This document shows positions 21,033 to 31,278 of a stretch of 64,000 nucleotides of DNA, in pieces; the first letter of the stretch is position 1, and each line of letters begins with the position of its first letter. This DNA comes from Limimaricola cinnabarinus (GTDB taxonomy: Bacteria; Pseudomonadota; Alphaproteobacteria; Rhodobacterales; Rhodobacteraceae): the NCBI RefSeq assembly GCF_002723615.1, contig NZ_KZ304959.1:53146-117145 (forward strand), given 5' to 3'. The translations under genes were made by a program, and so were the position numbers. Below the pieces are notes generated by a model. The model was given only the letters and a program-made list of their open reading frames with translations. It searched no databases and had not been told where the DNA came from.

Positions 21033-21632
21033 GTGCCGAAGATCGACTATTTTTTCGCGACACTGTCGCCTTATGTCTACATCGCGGGCCGCAGGCTCGA
21101 GGAGATCGCCGCCAAGCACGGGGCCGAGATCGCCTATCGCCCGATCGACGTGATGGCGCTGTTTCCCCGCACGGGCGGGCAGTTGCCCAAGGACCGGCAC
21201 CCGAGCCGGATGGAATACCGCGCGCAGGAAATGCGCCGGCAGGCGAGGAAGGCGGGGCTGCCCCTGGTGATGCGCCCGGCCAACTGGCCCACCAACGGCG
21301 CGCCCTCCTCCTATGCCATCATCAACGCCCAGAAGGCGGGCGGCGGCGACATGGGGCTTCTGGTTCACGCGATCACCCGGGCCTGCTGGTCCGACGAGAA
21401 GGACATCGCGCAGGAGCACGTGATTCGCGCGGCGCTGGAAGAGGCGGGCTTCGACCCCGAGCTTGCCGAGAGCAACCTGATGATGGCGGCCGACGAATAC
21501 GGCCAGAACCTCGAAGAGGCGGTGCGGCGCGGCGTGTTCGGCTCGCCCTTCTACATCACCGACACCGATGAGCGGTTCTGGGGGCAGGACCGGCTCGGGG
21601 ATCTGGACCTGCACCTCTCGGGGCAGCTCTGA
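21033..21632 (+). CDS. 2-hydroxychromene-2-carboxylate isomerase family protein
   Basis: DsbA/GST-kappa fold protein. Characterised members isomerise 2-hydroxychromene-2-carboxylate with glutathione in naphthalene breakdown, but no such pathway is present here, so the real substrate is open. It has 199 residues. The glutathione-activating serine is Ser12 ([14 protein letters not shown]), with [10 protein letters not shown] and [20 protein letters not shown] as family motifs. The start is GTG 21033, five bases after GGGAGGG. Confidence 0.85.
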   Translation: MPKIDYFFATLSPYVYIAGRRLEEIAAKHGAEIAYRPIDVMALFPRTGGQLPKDRHPSRMEYRAQEMRRQARKAGLPLVMRPANWPTNGAPSSYAIINAQKAGGGDMGLLVHAITRACWSDEKDIAQEHVIRAALEEAGFDPELAESNLMMAADEYGQNLEEAVRRGVFGSPFYITDTDERFWGQDRLGDLDLHLSGQL

Positions 21633-21641
21633 GGGCGGCGT

Positions 21642-22688
21642 TCAGCCCAGCAGCGACAAGAACTGCGCCACCCGCGCCTCGCCCAGCGACCAGTCGCAGA
21701 CGAGCCGCGCGGTGAGCCGGGTCTCGGGCGCGCCCTCCATCGGGTCGCTATCCATCACGTGGAAATCCGCGCCGCCCTCGATCAGCCGCCGGCAGGTGGC
21801 GCGGGGCAGGGTGACGAAGACGAGATTGGCCTGCGCCGGATAAAGGATCTCGGCCTCCGGGTGGGCCTCGAGGCCCGCCACGAGCTGCGCGCAGGCGGCA
21901 TTGGCCCGCGCGGCGAGATCGCGCCAGAGATCGTTTTCGAGATAGGCGGTCATCTGCGCCGAAAGAAACCGGTGCTTGGAGAACAGGTGCCCGCCGCGCT
22001 TGCGGCGCAGCTCGAACTCCCGCGCCAGCGCAGGATCGAAGAACACCGCCGCCTCGACGCCGATGCAGCCATTCTTGGTGCCGCCGAAGCTCAGCGCATC
22101 GATGCCGGCCTTCCACGTCATCTCGGCGGGCGTGCAGCCCAGCGCCATCAGCGCATTGGCGAATCGCGCGCCATCCATATGCACCCGCTGGCCGCGCGCG
22201 CGGGCGAGATCGCCGATGGCGCGGATCCGGTCGAGCGCATAGACGCTGCCGGTCTCGGTGACCTGGGTGATCGAGATCGGGCCGGGCTGGGCGTTGTGGA
22301 AGGAGCGCGCGCCGGGCGCGCCGATCACCCGCTCCAGATCCGCCGCCGTCATCCGCCCGTCGGGGGCGGGCACGAGGGAGAGCTTGGCGCCGCCGGTGTA
22401 GAATTCGGGCGCGTTGCCCTCGTCATGCTCGATATGCGCGTGCTCGGAGCAGAAGATCGCGTCCCATGGCCGGGCCATGCAGCCGAGGATCAGCGAATTG
22501 GCCGCCGTGCCGGTGGCGACGAGATGCACCTCGGCGGAGGGGGCCTCGAAGATCTCGCGGATGCGGTCGCGTAGCTGCGTCATCGCGCTTTCGGAGCCGT
22601 AAGCGCGCTGGTGGCCGTCATTGGCCCGCGCGATCGCGTCGAGAATCGCGGGGTGGGCGGGACCGGCATTGTCGGAGGCGAATTGCAT
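21642..22688 (-). CDS. ltaE: Low-specificity L-threonine aldolase
   Basis: PLP enzyme that cleaves threonine or allo-threonine to glycine and acetaldehyde. It has 348 residues. The PLP lysine is Lys205 (SFGGTKNG). HMDGARFANAL binds the cofactor ring, and HIEHDEGNAPE and TQVTETGSVY are family motifs. Its ATG shares one base with the TGA of the upstream YcgN-family gene (TGATG), so it is the last gene of a ribF-ycgN-ltaE run. Confidence 0.88.
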   Translation of the reverse strand: MQFASDNAGPAHPAILDAIARANDGHQRAYGSESAMTQLRDRIREIFEAPSAEVHLVATGTAANSLILGCMARPWDAIFCSEHAHIEHDEGNAPEFYTGGAKLSLVPAPDGRMTAADLERVIGAPGARSFHNAQPGPISITQVTETGSVYALDRIRAIGDLARARGQRVHMDGARFANALMALGCTPAEMTWKAGIDALSFGGTKNGCIGVEAAVFFDPALAREFELRRKRGGHLFSKHRFLSAQMTAYLENDLWRDLAARANAACAQLVAGLEAHPEAEILYPAQANLVFVTLPRATCRRLIEGGADFHVMDSDPMEGAPETRLTARLVCDWSLGEARVAQFLSLLG

Positions 22689-23128
22689 CAGACGGGCTCC
22701 TCGATGATGTGGTCTTCCCAGTCGTCGTCATCGACCTGGGTCTCGGGCACGGTGCGGTGGATCATCGACACGCCGGCGCGGTGCACCGATTGCCGGTCGC
22801 CCGAGATCAGGTAGTGCCAGTCATGCAGCGGGCGGCCCTCGGCGCGCAGCCGGTAGGCGCAGGTCTGCGGCAGCCAATACATCGTCTCGGCGATCTTTTC
22901 GGGCGTCAGCACGATGCATTCGGGCACGTATCTGTGCCGTGTTTCGTATTTCGAGCACAGGCAGGTCGCGCCGTCGAGCAGGCGGCACGACACCCGCGTC
23001 AGCGCCACCTCGCCGGTGTCCTCGTCCTCGATCTTGTTGAGGCAGCACTTGCCGCAGCCATCGCAGAGCGCCTCCCATTCCTCCTGGTCGAGGCTTTCGA
23101 TCGGCAGCTCCCAGAATTTCTCACGCAT
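22688..23128 (-). CDS. YcgN family cysteine-cluster protein (UPF0260)
   Basis: Small soluble protein of unknown role, proposed to bind zinc or an iron-sulfur cluster. It has 146 residues. Cysteines at 22, 25, 28 and 29 (CDGCGKCC), 48, 56, 58 and 71 form the characteristic set. The acidic C-terminus (TQVDDDDWEDHIIEEPV) is typical of the alphaproteobacterial branch. The start at ATG 23128 overlaps the end of ribF by 8 bases. Confidence 0.88.
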   Translation of the reverse strand: MREKFWELPIESLDQEEWEALCDGCGKCCLNKIEDEDTGEVALTRVSCRLLDGATCLCSKYETRHRYVPECIVLTPEKIAETMYWLPQTCAYRLRAEGRPLHDWHYLISGDRQSVHRAGVSMIHRTVPETQVDDDDWEDHIIEEPV

Positions 23129-24059
23129 GGGCCAGCACCTCGCGCGCGCGGGCGCAATCGGCATCCATCTGGGCGATCAACGCGTCGAGCCCGTCGAATT
23201 TCTCCTCGCCGCGCAGATATTCGACCAGCGCGACCGAGATCTCGGCGCCGTAGAGATCGCCCTTGAAGTCGAAGAGGAAGGTCTCGCAGTTGGGCTGGTT
23301 CTCGCCGAACATCGGGCGCACGCCGATCGAGGCGGCGCCGTCATAGGTCCCGGCATGCGGGCCCTCCAGCACGTCGACCTTGACCGCGTAGACGCCGAAG
23401 CGCGGCATGTGCAGCCCGGCGACGCCGATATTGGCGGTGGGATAGCCCAGCTCGCGGCCGCGCTTTTCGCCGTGGATGACCTCGCCTTCCAGCCGGTGCC
23501 AATGGCCGAGCATCGCGGCGGCGTCGCGCGGGCGGCCCTCGCTCAGGGCGTGGCGGATCGCGGTGGAGCTGACCTCGCCCGCATCGAGCGCGATGAGCGG
23601 CGAGGCGGTGACGCCGAAGCCATGCGCGCGGCCCAGCTCTTCGAGCATCGCCGCATCGCCCGCGCGGCCCTTGCCGAAGCGGAAATCGGCGCCGATCACC
23701 ACGTGGCGCAGCCCGAGGCCCTGCGCGATCACGTCGCGGGCGAAGGCTTCGGGCGAAAGCGCCGCGAGGGCGGCGTCGAAGGGCAGCTCGAACAGGCGCT
23801 CGACGCCGATCTTCGCCAGCCTGTGCGCCCGCGCGGCGCGGTTCATCAGCCGGAAGGGCGGGGCGTCGGGGGCGAAATATTCGCGCGGATGCGGCTCGAA
23901 GGTCATCACGCCCAAGGGCGCGCCGAGGCGGTCGGCCTCGCCCCGGGCGAGGTCGATCACGGCGCGGTGGCCGAGATGCACGCCGTCGAAATTGCCGATG
24001 GCCGCGGCGGCGCCGCGGTCGGTGGCGGTGATGTCGGAAAGATCGCTCAGGATGCGCAT
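23121..24059 (-). CDS. ribF: Bifunctional riboflavin kinase / FAD synthetase
   Basis: Makes FMN and then FAD from riboflavin. It has 312 residues. The N-terminal adenylyltransferase domain carries IGNFDGVHLGHRAVI (His28-His31) and MTFEPHPREYF. The C-terminal kinase domain has RGRELGYPTANIGV and ETFLFDFKGDLYG. ATG 24059 gives the standard N-terminus. Flavin from this gene would feed the flavin monooxygenase/reductase pair at 36.5-39 kb, though nothing ties their regulation together. Confidence 0.94.
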   Translation of the reverse strand: MRILSDLSDITATDRGAAAAIGNFDGVHLGHRAVIDLARGEADRLGAPLGVMTFEPHPREYFAPDAPPFRLMNRAARAHRLAKIGVERLFELPFDAALAALSPEAFARDVIAQGLGLRHVVIGADFRFGKGRAGDAAMLEELGRAHGFGVTASPLIALDAGEVSSTAIRHALSEGRPRDAAAMLGHWHRLEGEVIHGEKRGRELGYPTANIGVAGLHMPRFGVYAVKVDVLEGPHAGTYDGAASIGVRPMFGENQPNCETFLFDFKGDLYGAEISVALVEYLRGEEKFDGLDALIAQMDADCARAREVLAHA

Positions 24060-24120
24060 GGCGCTCTGCGTAGCCGCGCGGCGGGGCGCGCGCAAGCGGG
24101 CGCGCCCCGGGGGTGTCGTC

Positions 24121-25005
24121 TCAGCGCAGGAAGCCCATGGCATAGGCCGGGGCCTGGCGCTCCTCCTTGAGATGCGCGTCGAGCCTGCCCGCCTCGGGCT
24201 GGCCTTGCGGGGCGGGGCCGGTGCCGGTCTCCCCGGCCGAAAGCCCGCCGGTGATGAACAGCGCATCAAGCCCCGCATTCGCCGCGCCCGACACATCCGT
24301 CTGCGGACCGTCGCCGATGCAGATGATGCGCCCGTCGGCGATGCTCGGGTCGATCTCGGCCAGGCGGCGGCGCGCCAGATCGTAGATCGGCGCGTGCGGC
24401 TTGCCGAAATAGAGGCTCGTCCCGCCCATCTCGGTATAGAGCCGGGCCAGCGCGCCCGCGCACCAGACCCGCTCCTCGCCGCGATCGACGATGATGTCGG
24501 GATTGGCGCAAAGAAGCTTCATCCCCCTCGCGATCGCCCGCTCGAAGCGCTCGCGGTAGATCTCGGGATCGGCATGCTCGTCCTCGGGGCCGCAGCAGAC
24601 GATGCCTTCGGCGGCATCGAGATCGGTGCGGGTGATCTCGGCGGGGTCCTTGATGATCCGCAACGGCGCGAAGAAGGCCTCGTCGCGATCGTCGCCGATG
24701 AACCAGACCTTTTCGCCGACCACGCCCTCATACATCGCGGCGCGGGCCGAATCACCCGAGCTGGCGATCGAATCCCAGCAGTCGCGCGGCACGCCGAGCC
24801 CCTCGATCTGGCGCTCGACCGAGGCGCGCGGGCGCGGCGAGTTGGTGACCAGGATCACCTTGCCCCCGGCCGCGCGAAAGCCGCGCATCGCGGCGACGGC
24901 GGCCTCGTAGGCGCGCAGGCCGTCATGCATGCAGCCCCACAGATCGACGAAGGCCGCGTCGTAGCTGCCCGAGATCTCGGTGAAGCTCTCGATGATCCTG
25001 GTCAT
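24121..25005 (-). CDS. HAD-superfamily class IIA hydrolase (TIGR01459 type)
   Basis: Phosphatase of the NagD-like branch, substrate unknown. It has 294 residues. The nucleophile motif is DLWGCMHDG (Asp21), a variant of DxDG typical of this family. LVTNSPRP supplies motif II, the cap domain spans about 80-200, and GDGPQTDVSGAANAGLDALF supplies the C-terminal acidic motif. It starts 5 bases after the pyrophosphatase stop, so the two form one operon. Confidence 0.85.
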   Translation of the reverse strand: MTRIIESFTEISGSYDAAFVDLWGCMHDGLRAYEAAVAAMRGFRAAGGKVILVTNSPRPRASVERQIEGLGVPRDCWDSIASSGDSARAAMYEGVVGEKVWFIGDDRDEAFFAPLRIIKDPAEITRTDLDAAEGIVCCGPEDEHADPEIYRERFERAIARGMKLLCANPDIIVDRGEERVWCAGALARLYTEMGGTSLYFGKPHAPIYDLARRRLAEIDPSIADGRIICIGDGPQTDVSGAANAGLDALFITGGLSAGETGTGPAPQGQPEAGRLDAHLKEERQAPAYAMGFLR

Positions 25006-25010
25006 GGCCT

Positions 25011-25928
25011 TCAGACCTTCAGCACGGGGATGATCTGCTTCTTGCGGCTCATCACGCCCGGCAGCACGACGCTGTCGCCCGAGACGGTCGCGCCGAAGCT
25101 CTTCTCGGCGATCGCCTTCACCGTGTCGTTGGGGATGAGCATCGTCGCCTCCTCCTTGAGGATGTCGACGACGAACAGGAGCACCTCGTCGGCGCCGTCC
25201 TCGGCCGCGACCTTCGGCATCGCGGCGAGCAGCGCGTCCTTGCGCGACAGCACCTGCTCGGGCGAGGTGGTCTCGAGCACCGAGACACGCAGCTTCTTGC
25301 CCTCGACGGTGGTCTCCTTGCTGTCCATGCGCAGCAGCTCGGCCTCGGAGAAGGCGGAGACGTCGGATTTGGCGGCGAACATCTCGCTCGCGTAGTCCGG
25401 GATCTCGATGCCGAGATCGGCGGCCAGACGCTCGGCCAGCGCCTTGTCGGCGGGGGTGGTGGTGGGCGAGCGGAACTCCAGCGTGTCCGACAGGATGCAC
25501 GACAGCATCAGCCCCTTGATGCCTTCGGGCATCTCGGTCGCCACATGGCCCATCAGCTCGTGCATGATGGTGGCGGTGCAGGCGACCGGCTTGATGGTGA
25601 TGTCGATCGGGCCGGCGGTGACGAGGCCGCCGAACAGCTTGTGATGGTCGATGATCGCGAGGATGTCGGCCTCGTTGATCGAGGCGGGCAGCTCGGCGGG
25701 GTTGTTGGTGTCGACGAGGACGACCTTCTGGCCCTTTTCCACGTCGTCGATGATCTGCGGCAGCTCGAAGCCCCAGCGCTCGGCGACGAAGAGCGCCTCG
25801 GTGTTGGGGGTGCCGAGCAGCCGCGCTTCGGCGTCCTGGCCCTGCTGGTTCAGATACCAGGCCCAGATCAGCGGCGAGCCGGTGGAATCGGTGTCGGGCG
25901 CCTTGTGGCCGAAGACGAGCGTGGTCAT
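25011..25928 (-). CDS. ppaC: Manganese-dependent inorganic pyrophosphatase (family II)
   Basis: Hydrolyses pyrophosphate to phosphate. DHH-family enzyme, 305 residues. Metal ligands are visible as His8, Asp12 and Asp14 (GHKAPDTDS, with Ala-Pro where Asn-Pro is more common), Asp73 (LVDTNNP) and the DHH triad at 94-96. The substrate-binding SRKKQIIPVL closes the protein. The start at ATG 25928 follows AAAGGA. Family II is commonest in Firmicutes but also occurs in alphaproteobacteria. Confidence 0.93.
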   Translation of the reverse strand: MTTLVFGHKAPDTDSTGSPLIWAWYLNQQGQDAEARLLGTPNTEALFVAERWGFELPQIIDDVEKGQKVVLVDTNNPAELPASINEADILAIIDHHKLFGGLVTAGPIDITIKPVACTATIMHELMGHVATEMPEGIKGLMLSCILSDTLEFRSPTTTPADKALAERLAADLGIEIPDYASEMFAAKSDVSAFSEAELLRMDSKETTVEGKKLRVSVLETTSPEQVLSRKDALLAAMPKVAAEDGADEVLLFVVDILKEEATMLIPNDTVKAIAEKSFGATVSGDSVVLPGVMSRKKQIIPVLKV

Positions 25929-26066
25929 GCGGGAAATCCTTTGGAGCATCGGGGGTGAACGGGTCGCGCGCCTTATAGGCAGGGGCGCGGGGCTTGTCAC
26001 CCGCCCGGACGGGCGGGGAAGGAAAGGGGAGGGAGGGGCGGCGCGGCTCGCGCGCCGCCCCCCGTC

Positions 26067-26318
26067 TCACCGCGCGGGCTCCGGTGTCGGCCTGCGAACC
26101 AGCAGCGCCCGCAGCCGCGGCCAGACGCCGCCCATGCCGGTGCGGCGCGCGGGCGGGTCGGTGCTTGCGACCGGCAGCGTCGCAAAGCCCGTGCCCGGAT
26201 GCGGCGCGCCCAGATCGAGCCGGGCGGGGCCACCCCGGCGCATGCGCGGGCGCTCCTCCCACGGGGCGGGGGCCCGGGGCTTGGCGCGGTGGTCGACGAT
26301 GTAGAATGGCGGATGCAT
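26067..26318 (-). CDS. Small hypothetical protein, proline/arginine-rich
   Basis: An 83-residue open frame (MHPPFYIVDHRAKPRAPAPW) with a strong ribosome site, AAAAAAGGAG six bases before the ATG. That, and its position alone in an otherwise empty 1-kb gap, argue that it is real. No domain is recognised; the C-terminal half has a basic stretch WPRLRALLVRRPTPEPAR. It may instead be a chance frame in GC-rich DNA. Confidence 0.45.
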   Translation of the reverse strand: MHPPFYIVDHRAKPRAPAPWEERPRMRRGGPARLDLGAPHPGTGFATLPVASTDPPARRTGMGGVWPRLRALLVRRPTPEPAR

Positions 26319-26810
26319 GTGATGCTCCTTTTTTCAGCCATAGGTTGAGTTTCCGGGCAGGGGAGGCCCCTGTCCGGCCGGTGAAACGGCCACAGCCCGG
26401 CCCTCCGGTGGCGCGGGGCGCGTCGCCGGGGATGGGCTGCGGTCGGTGCGGGCTCGTCCCTAGAGGGGAGAGGCGCGCGGCGGGTGGGCGGCCGAAAGGC
26501 GATGCGCGCCACGCCGCGCGATGCGCGGGCGGGCGGCGATCGGTCGATCGACCGCGTCGATGCGGGGGGTCATGGGGTCAGGCCCTGGATCTGCGAAGAT
26601 GAGCGTGCGGAGGCGGGGGCAAGCCGGCCATCCGCGAAAGGCGGCGGCGCGGCGTCTAGCCGGTAAACGAATATCCTCGAAGCATAAGCCGCCCTCCCGA
26701 TCCGGGGTTGTCCTTGCGGCATCATGCACGAACACGGGCGCGTGAGAACCCCCTTTTTCAGCTTTCTTCCACGCGCGCGCGAGGCGTGACATTTCCGCGT
26801 CCGCCGCCGC
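26319..26810. other. Gene-free stretch upstream of the groES promoter
   Basis: I find no supported gene here. Several short frames are codon-bias artefacts without ribosome sites. The only notable structure is a perfect 14-base palindrome, CGGTCGATCGACCG, at 26541-26554. Confidence 0.5.
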
Positions 26811-26839
26811 TTGACAGCTCCGTGAGCGCTGCTTACCTC
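26811..26839 (+). promoter_or_regulatory. groESL promoter
   Basis: TTGACA at 26811-26816, followed 16-17 bases later by a weak TTACCT/TACCTC -10. It lies directly before the CIRCE operator, so bound repressor would cover the transcription start. Confidence 0.5.
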
Positions 26840-26847
26840 TGCGGTCG

Positions 26848-26874
26848 TTGGCACTCACCAAGGGCGAGTGCTAA
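26848..26874 (+). promoter_or_regulatory. CIRCE operator (HrcA binding site)
   Basis: TTGGCACTC, nine bases, then GAGTGCTAA. Only one base differs from the canonical TTAGCACTC-N9-GAGTGCTAA. It sits 50 bases before groES and predicts heat-inducible control through HrcA. Confidence 0.93.
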
Positions 26875-26924
26875 TGCCCCCGAGCGGGGCATGAGAACAC
26901 ATATACTGCTGAGGAGCTGCAGAG

Positions 26925-27212
26925 ATGGCATTCAAACCGCTTCACGACCGGGTTCTGGTGCGTCGCGTCGAAGGCGAAGAGAAGACCAAGGGCGGTCTGA
27001 TCATCCCCGACAACGCCAAGGAAAAGCCGGCCGAGGGCGAAGTGATCGCCTGTGGCGACGGCGCCCGCAAGGACAATGGCGAACTGATCGCGATGGCCGT
27101 CAAGGAAGGCGACCGCGTCCTGTTCGGCAAGTGGTCCGGCACCGAGGTCACCGTCGATGGCGAAGACCTGCTGATCATGAAGGAAAGCGACATTCTCGGC
27201 ACCATCGCCTGA
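26925..27212 (+). CDS. groS: Co-chaperonin GroES
   Basis: The 10-kDa lid of the GroEL chamber. It has 95 residues: [20 protein letters not shown] at the start, the mobile loop ([16 protein letters not shown], about 20-35) and a typical C-terminus [14 protein letters not shown]. The ribosome site is GAGGAG. groEL follows after 48 bases, the normal operon, repressed through CIRCE. Confidence 0.97.
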   Translation: MAFKPLHDRVLVRRVEGEEKTKGGLIIPDNAKEKPAEGEVIACGDGARKDNGELIAMAVKEGDRVLFGKWSGTEVTVDGEDLLIMKESDILGTIA

Positions 27213-27224
27213 GACCTCGCCTGA

Positions 27225-28916
<1,692 letters not shown>

Positions 28917-28945
28917 TCTGCCGCGATCCCACCGATCGTTACGGG

Positions 28946-28975
28946 AAAGGGGGCTCTTCGGAGCCCCCTTTTTTT
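28946..28975 (+). terminator. groESL intrinsic terminator
   Basis: AAAGGGGGCTC, a TTCG tetraloop, GAGCCCCCTTT, then further T residues. The 11-base-pair stem is perfect. Confidence 0.93.
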
Positions 28976-29048
28976 CGTTTGCGCAAACGCCCTTGCCCCC
29001 GGTGCATGCGCACGGCATGGATTGGCGGCCCGATCATCCGGGCCATTG

Positions 29049-29119
29049 CTTGCCGGCCCGGTGCGGGTCATTTCTTGCCGGCCCGGTGCGGGTCATTTCT
29101 TGCCGGCCCGGTGCGGGCC
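29049..29119 (+). repeat. 25-base tandem repeat, 2.8 copies
   Basis: The unit CTTGCCGGCCCGGTGCGGGT plus CATTT starts at 29049, 29074 and 29099; the last copy is cut short. It lies in the gap between groEL and the TSUP permease gene, ending 15 bases before that start codon. Confidence 0.9.
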
Positions 29120-29133
29120 GAGGGGGGAGGCCC

Positions 29134-29880
29134 ATGCTGTTCATCGTCACGCTCACCATCTCGGGTGTTCTCGCCGGCGCGCTCAACGCCGTGGCGGGGG
29201 GCGGCACCTTCCTGACCTTCCCGGCGCTGGTCTGGCTCGGTGTGCCGCCGATCGCGGCCAACGCCACCTCCACCCTCGGCGCGCTGCCCGGCTATGCCAG
29301 CTCGGCCTGGGGGTATCGCGGCGATGTCGCGGCGGAGGGCACGCTCGGGCTGCGCGCGATCATCGCGCTGGGGGCGCTGGGCGGGCTGATCGGCGCGGGG
29401 CTCCTCTTGGTGACGCCGGGCGAGGTGTTCGACGGGCTGGTGCCGTGGCTGCTTCTGGTCGCGACCCTGCTCTTCGCCGCCGGCCCGCGCATGCTCGCCT
29501 TCGTGCAGGCGCGCGGCTTCGGTTCGGCGGGGCCGACGCTCTCGGGGGCGCTGGTGCTCGCCGTGTCGATCTATGGCGGCTATTTCAACGGCGGCCTCGG
29601 CATCCTGCTTCTTGCGATGCTGGGGCTGATCGGCTTCGTGAACCTGCACGGCATGAACGGCATCAAGGTGCTGCTCTCGGCGGTGCTGTCGCTGGTCTCG
29701 GCCGTGGCCTATGCCGCCGCCGGGCTGATCGAATGGGACGCGGCGCTGATCGTGGCGGTGGCGACGACGATCGGCGGTTACCTGGGCGCGCGCGGCGCCA
29801 AGCGCATCCGCATGGATCACCTGCGGCTCGGCATCACCGGTGTCGGGCTGGTGATGACGGCGCTGTTCTTCGCGCTCTAG
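29134..29880 (+). CDS. TSUP (TauE/SafE) family membrane protein
   Basis: Permease of the sulfite/sulfonate exporter superfamily; the actual substrate is not determinable. It has 248 residues and about seven or eight hydrophobic segments. The paired family motif appears as NAVAGGGTFLTFPALVWLGV near residues 18-37 and as YFNGGLGILLLAMLGLIG in the second half. The start at ATG 29134 follows GGGGGGAGG. Its TAG overlaps the stop of the convergent Nudix gene in the palindrome CTAG. Confidence 0.85.
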   Translation: MLFIVTLTISGVLAGALNAVAGGGTFLTFPALVWLGVPPIAANATSTLGALPGYASSAWGYRGDVAAEGTLGLRAIIALGALGGLIGAGLLLVTPGEVFDGLVPWLLLVATLLFAAGPRMLAFVQARGFGSAGPTLSGALVLAVSIYGGYFNGGLGILLLAMLGLIGFVNLHGMNGIKVLLSAVLSLVSAVAYAAAGLIEWDAALIVAVATTIGGYLGARGAKRIRMDHLRLGITGVGLVMTALFFAL

Positions 29881-30323
29881 AGGATGATCGGCTCCAGCGG
29901 ATCGTAGCCCGGCGCGTCCCGGTCCTGCCACGCCACGGCGGCGAGGCTGTCGGGCTTGACGCGCAGCGCCGCCATCTCGCCCCGCGTGACCCAGCGGCGG
30001 TGGCTGACGATGCCCTCGGGGTCGGTCCAGTCGCCGCAAGGATCGCCCGAGAGGATCTCGCAGCGGAAATAGAGATCGACCTGGTGAAAGCCGCGCCGCG
30101 CATGGTGGAACTCGTTGACGAGGCAAGGCGCGCCGACCGCGATCTTGAGCCCGCATTCCTCGCGCAGCTCGCGCGCGAGGTTGTCGGGCAGCGAGGCATG
30201 CGGCTCGACCCCGCCGCCCGGCGCGCACCACAGATCGTCTCGGCCCTTGTAGGCATTGACCAGAAGCAGGCGGCTCTCGCGCATCAGGATCGCGCGCACG
30301 GCAAGGCGGACGGGGGTGCTCAT
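29877..30323 (-). CDS. Nudix hydrolase
   Basis: Hydrolyses a nucleoside diphosphate linked to another group; the substrate is not assigned. It has 148 residues. The Nudix box is GGGVEPHASLPDNL followed by ARELREECGL. The catalytic REx2EE core is intact, but the glutamate of the opening Gx5E is alanine. The N-terminus (STPVRLAVRAILMRESRLLL) is a normal first strand. ATG 30323 is chosen; in-frame sequence upstream overlaps the lipase gene. Convergent with the TSUP gene, sharing CTAG as stop. Confidence 0.85.
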   Translation of the reverse strand: MSTPVRLAVRAILMRESRLLLVNAYKGRDDLWCAPGGGVEPHASLPDNLARELREECGLKIAVGAPCLVNEFHHARRGFHQVDLYFRCEILSGDPCGDWTDPEGIVSHRRWVTRGEMAALRVKPDSLAAVAWQDRDAPGYDPLEPIIL

Positions 30324-30401
30324 GGCGCGACAATGGCCCGGGCGCGCGATCAGGCGCAAGCCTGGCCTGTCCGGCGGGGCCGCGCCGCCTAGATATGCGC
30401 C

Positions 30402-31148
30402 ATGACACGCCCGCTGATCCTGCTCGCCACCTGTCTTGCCCTGCTCGCGGGCTGCCTTCGCGCCGCGCCCGAGGCGGCGGAGGATTGCGTCGTGTTCCTG
30501 CACGGGCTGGCGCGCACCGATCTCTCCCTGGCGCCGATGGCCGAGGTGGTCGAGGCCAATGGCTACAAGGTGGTCAACCGCGGCTACCCCTCGACCGAGG
30601 CGCGGATCGAGGATCTGGTCGAGGCGGTGCCGGACGACGTGGCCGCCTGCGGCGACCGCCGCGTGCATTTCGTCACCCATTCGATGGGCGGCATCCTCGC
30701 GCGGCTCTGGCTCACCGATCACCGCCCGGAGAAGATGGGCCGGGTCGTCATGCTCGCCCCGCCCAACAAGGGCTCCGAGCTGGTCGATGTGTTCGGCGCC
30801 TTCGAGCCCTTCGAATGGATCAACGGTCCCGCCGGGCTGCAGCTCGGCACCGATCCCGCCAGCCTGCCCAACCGGCTCGAGCCGCTGCCCTCCTACGAGG
30901 TCGGCATCATCGCGGGCGATGCCTCGCTCAACCCGGTCTTCTCGGGGCTGATCGAGGGGCCGGATGACGGCAAGGTCTCGGTCGCCTCGACCCGGCTTGA
31001 GGGGGCCGCCGACCATATCGTCCTGCCGGTGAGCCACACCTTCATGATGAACAACCCGCTGGTGATGGCGCAGGTGCTGGAATTCCTGCGCGAGGGGCGC
31101 TTCGACCGCTCGCTGAGCCTCGGCGGCGTGCTGTTCGGGCTCGACTGA
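30402..31148 (+). CDS. Lipase-like alpha/beta hydrolase lipoprotein
   Basis: A 248-residue protein with a lipoprotein signal: LLAGC places the lipidated cysteine at Cys18, so it is membrane-anchored in the periplasm or outer membrane. [12 protein letters not shown] is the oxyanion-hole strand. The nucleophile elbow is THSMGG with Ser94. Candidate Asp is in [10 protein letters not shown] and candidate His in PVSHTFMM. It resembles the triacylglycerol lipase/PGAP1-like branch; no substrate is assigned. Confidence 0.8.
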   Translation: MTRPLILLATCLALLAGCLRAAPEAAEDCVVFLHGLARTDLSLAPMAEVVEANGYKVVNRGYPSTEARIEDLVEAVPDDVAACGDRRVHFVTHSMGGILARLWLTDHRPEKMGRVVMLAPPNKGSELVDVFGAFEPFEWINGPAGLQLGTDPASLPNRLEPLPSYEVGIIAGDASLNPVFSGLIEGPDDGKVSVASTRLEGAADHIVLPVSHTFMMNNPLVMAQVLEFLREGRFDRSLSLGGVLFGLD

Positions 31149-31278
31149 ACCGGCGGCGCCTCGCGCAGGTCCGGGATCGGGCCGGAACTTCGCCCCCGAT
31201 ACGCGGTTCGCTCCTCGACACCCGCGCCGTGCGGCACAGGGCCCGGCGCGTTCAACCGTCGAGGAGGCAAGCCCCGAG

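Noticed and set aside
26541..26554. Perfect palindrome CGGTCGATCGACCG
   Set aside because: One 14-base palindrome in a gene-free, GC-rich stretch, too far from the groES promoter and with no second copy seen; not enough to call an operator.
29134..29880. TSUP permease as the sulfite exporter of the sulfosugar locus
   Set aside because: It is more than 5 kb from the locus with unrelated genes between; the YeiH gene is the better positioned exporter.
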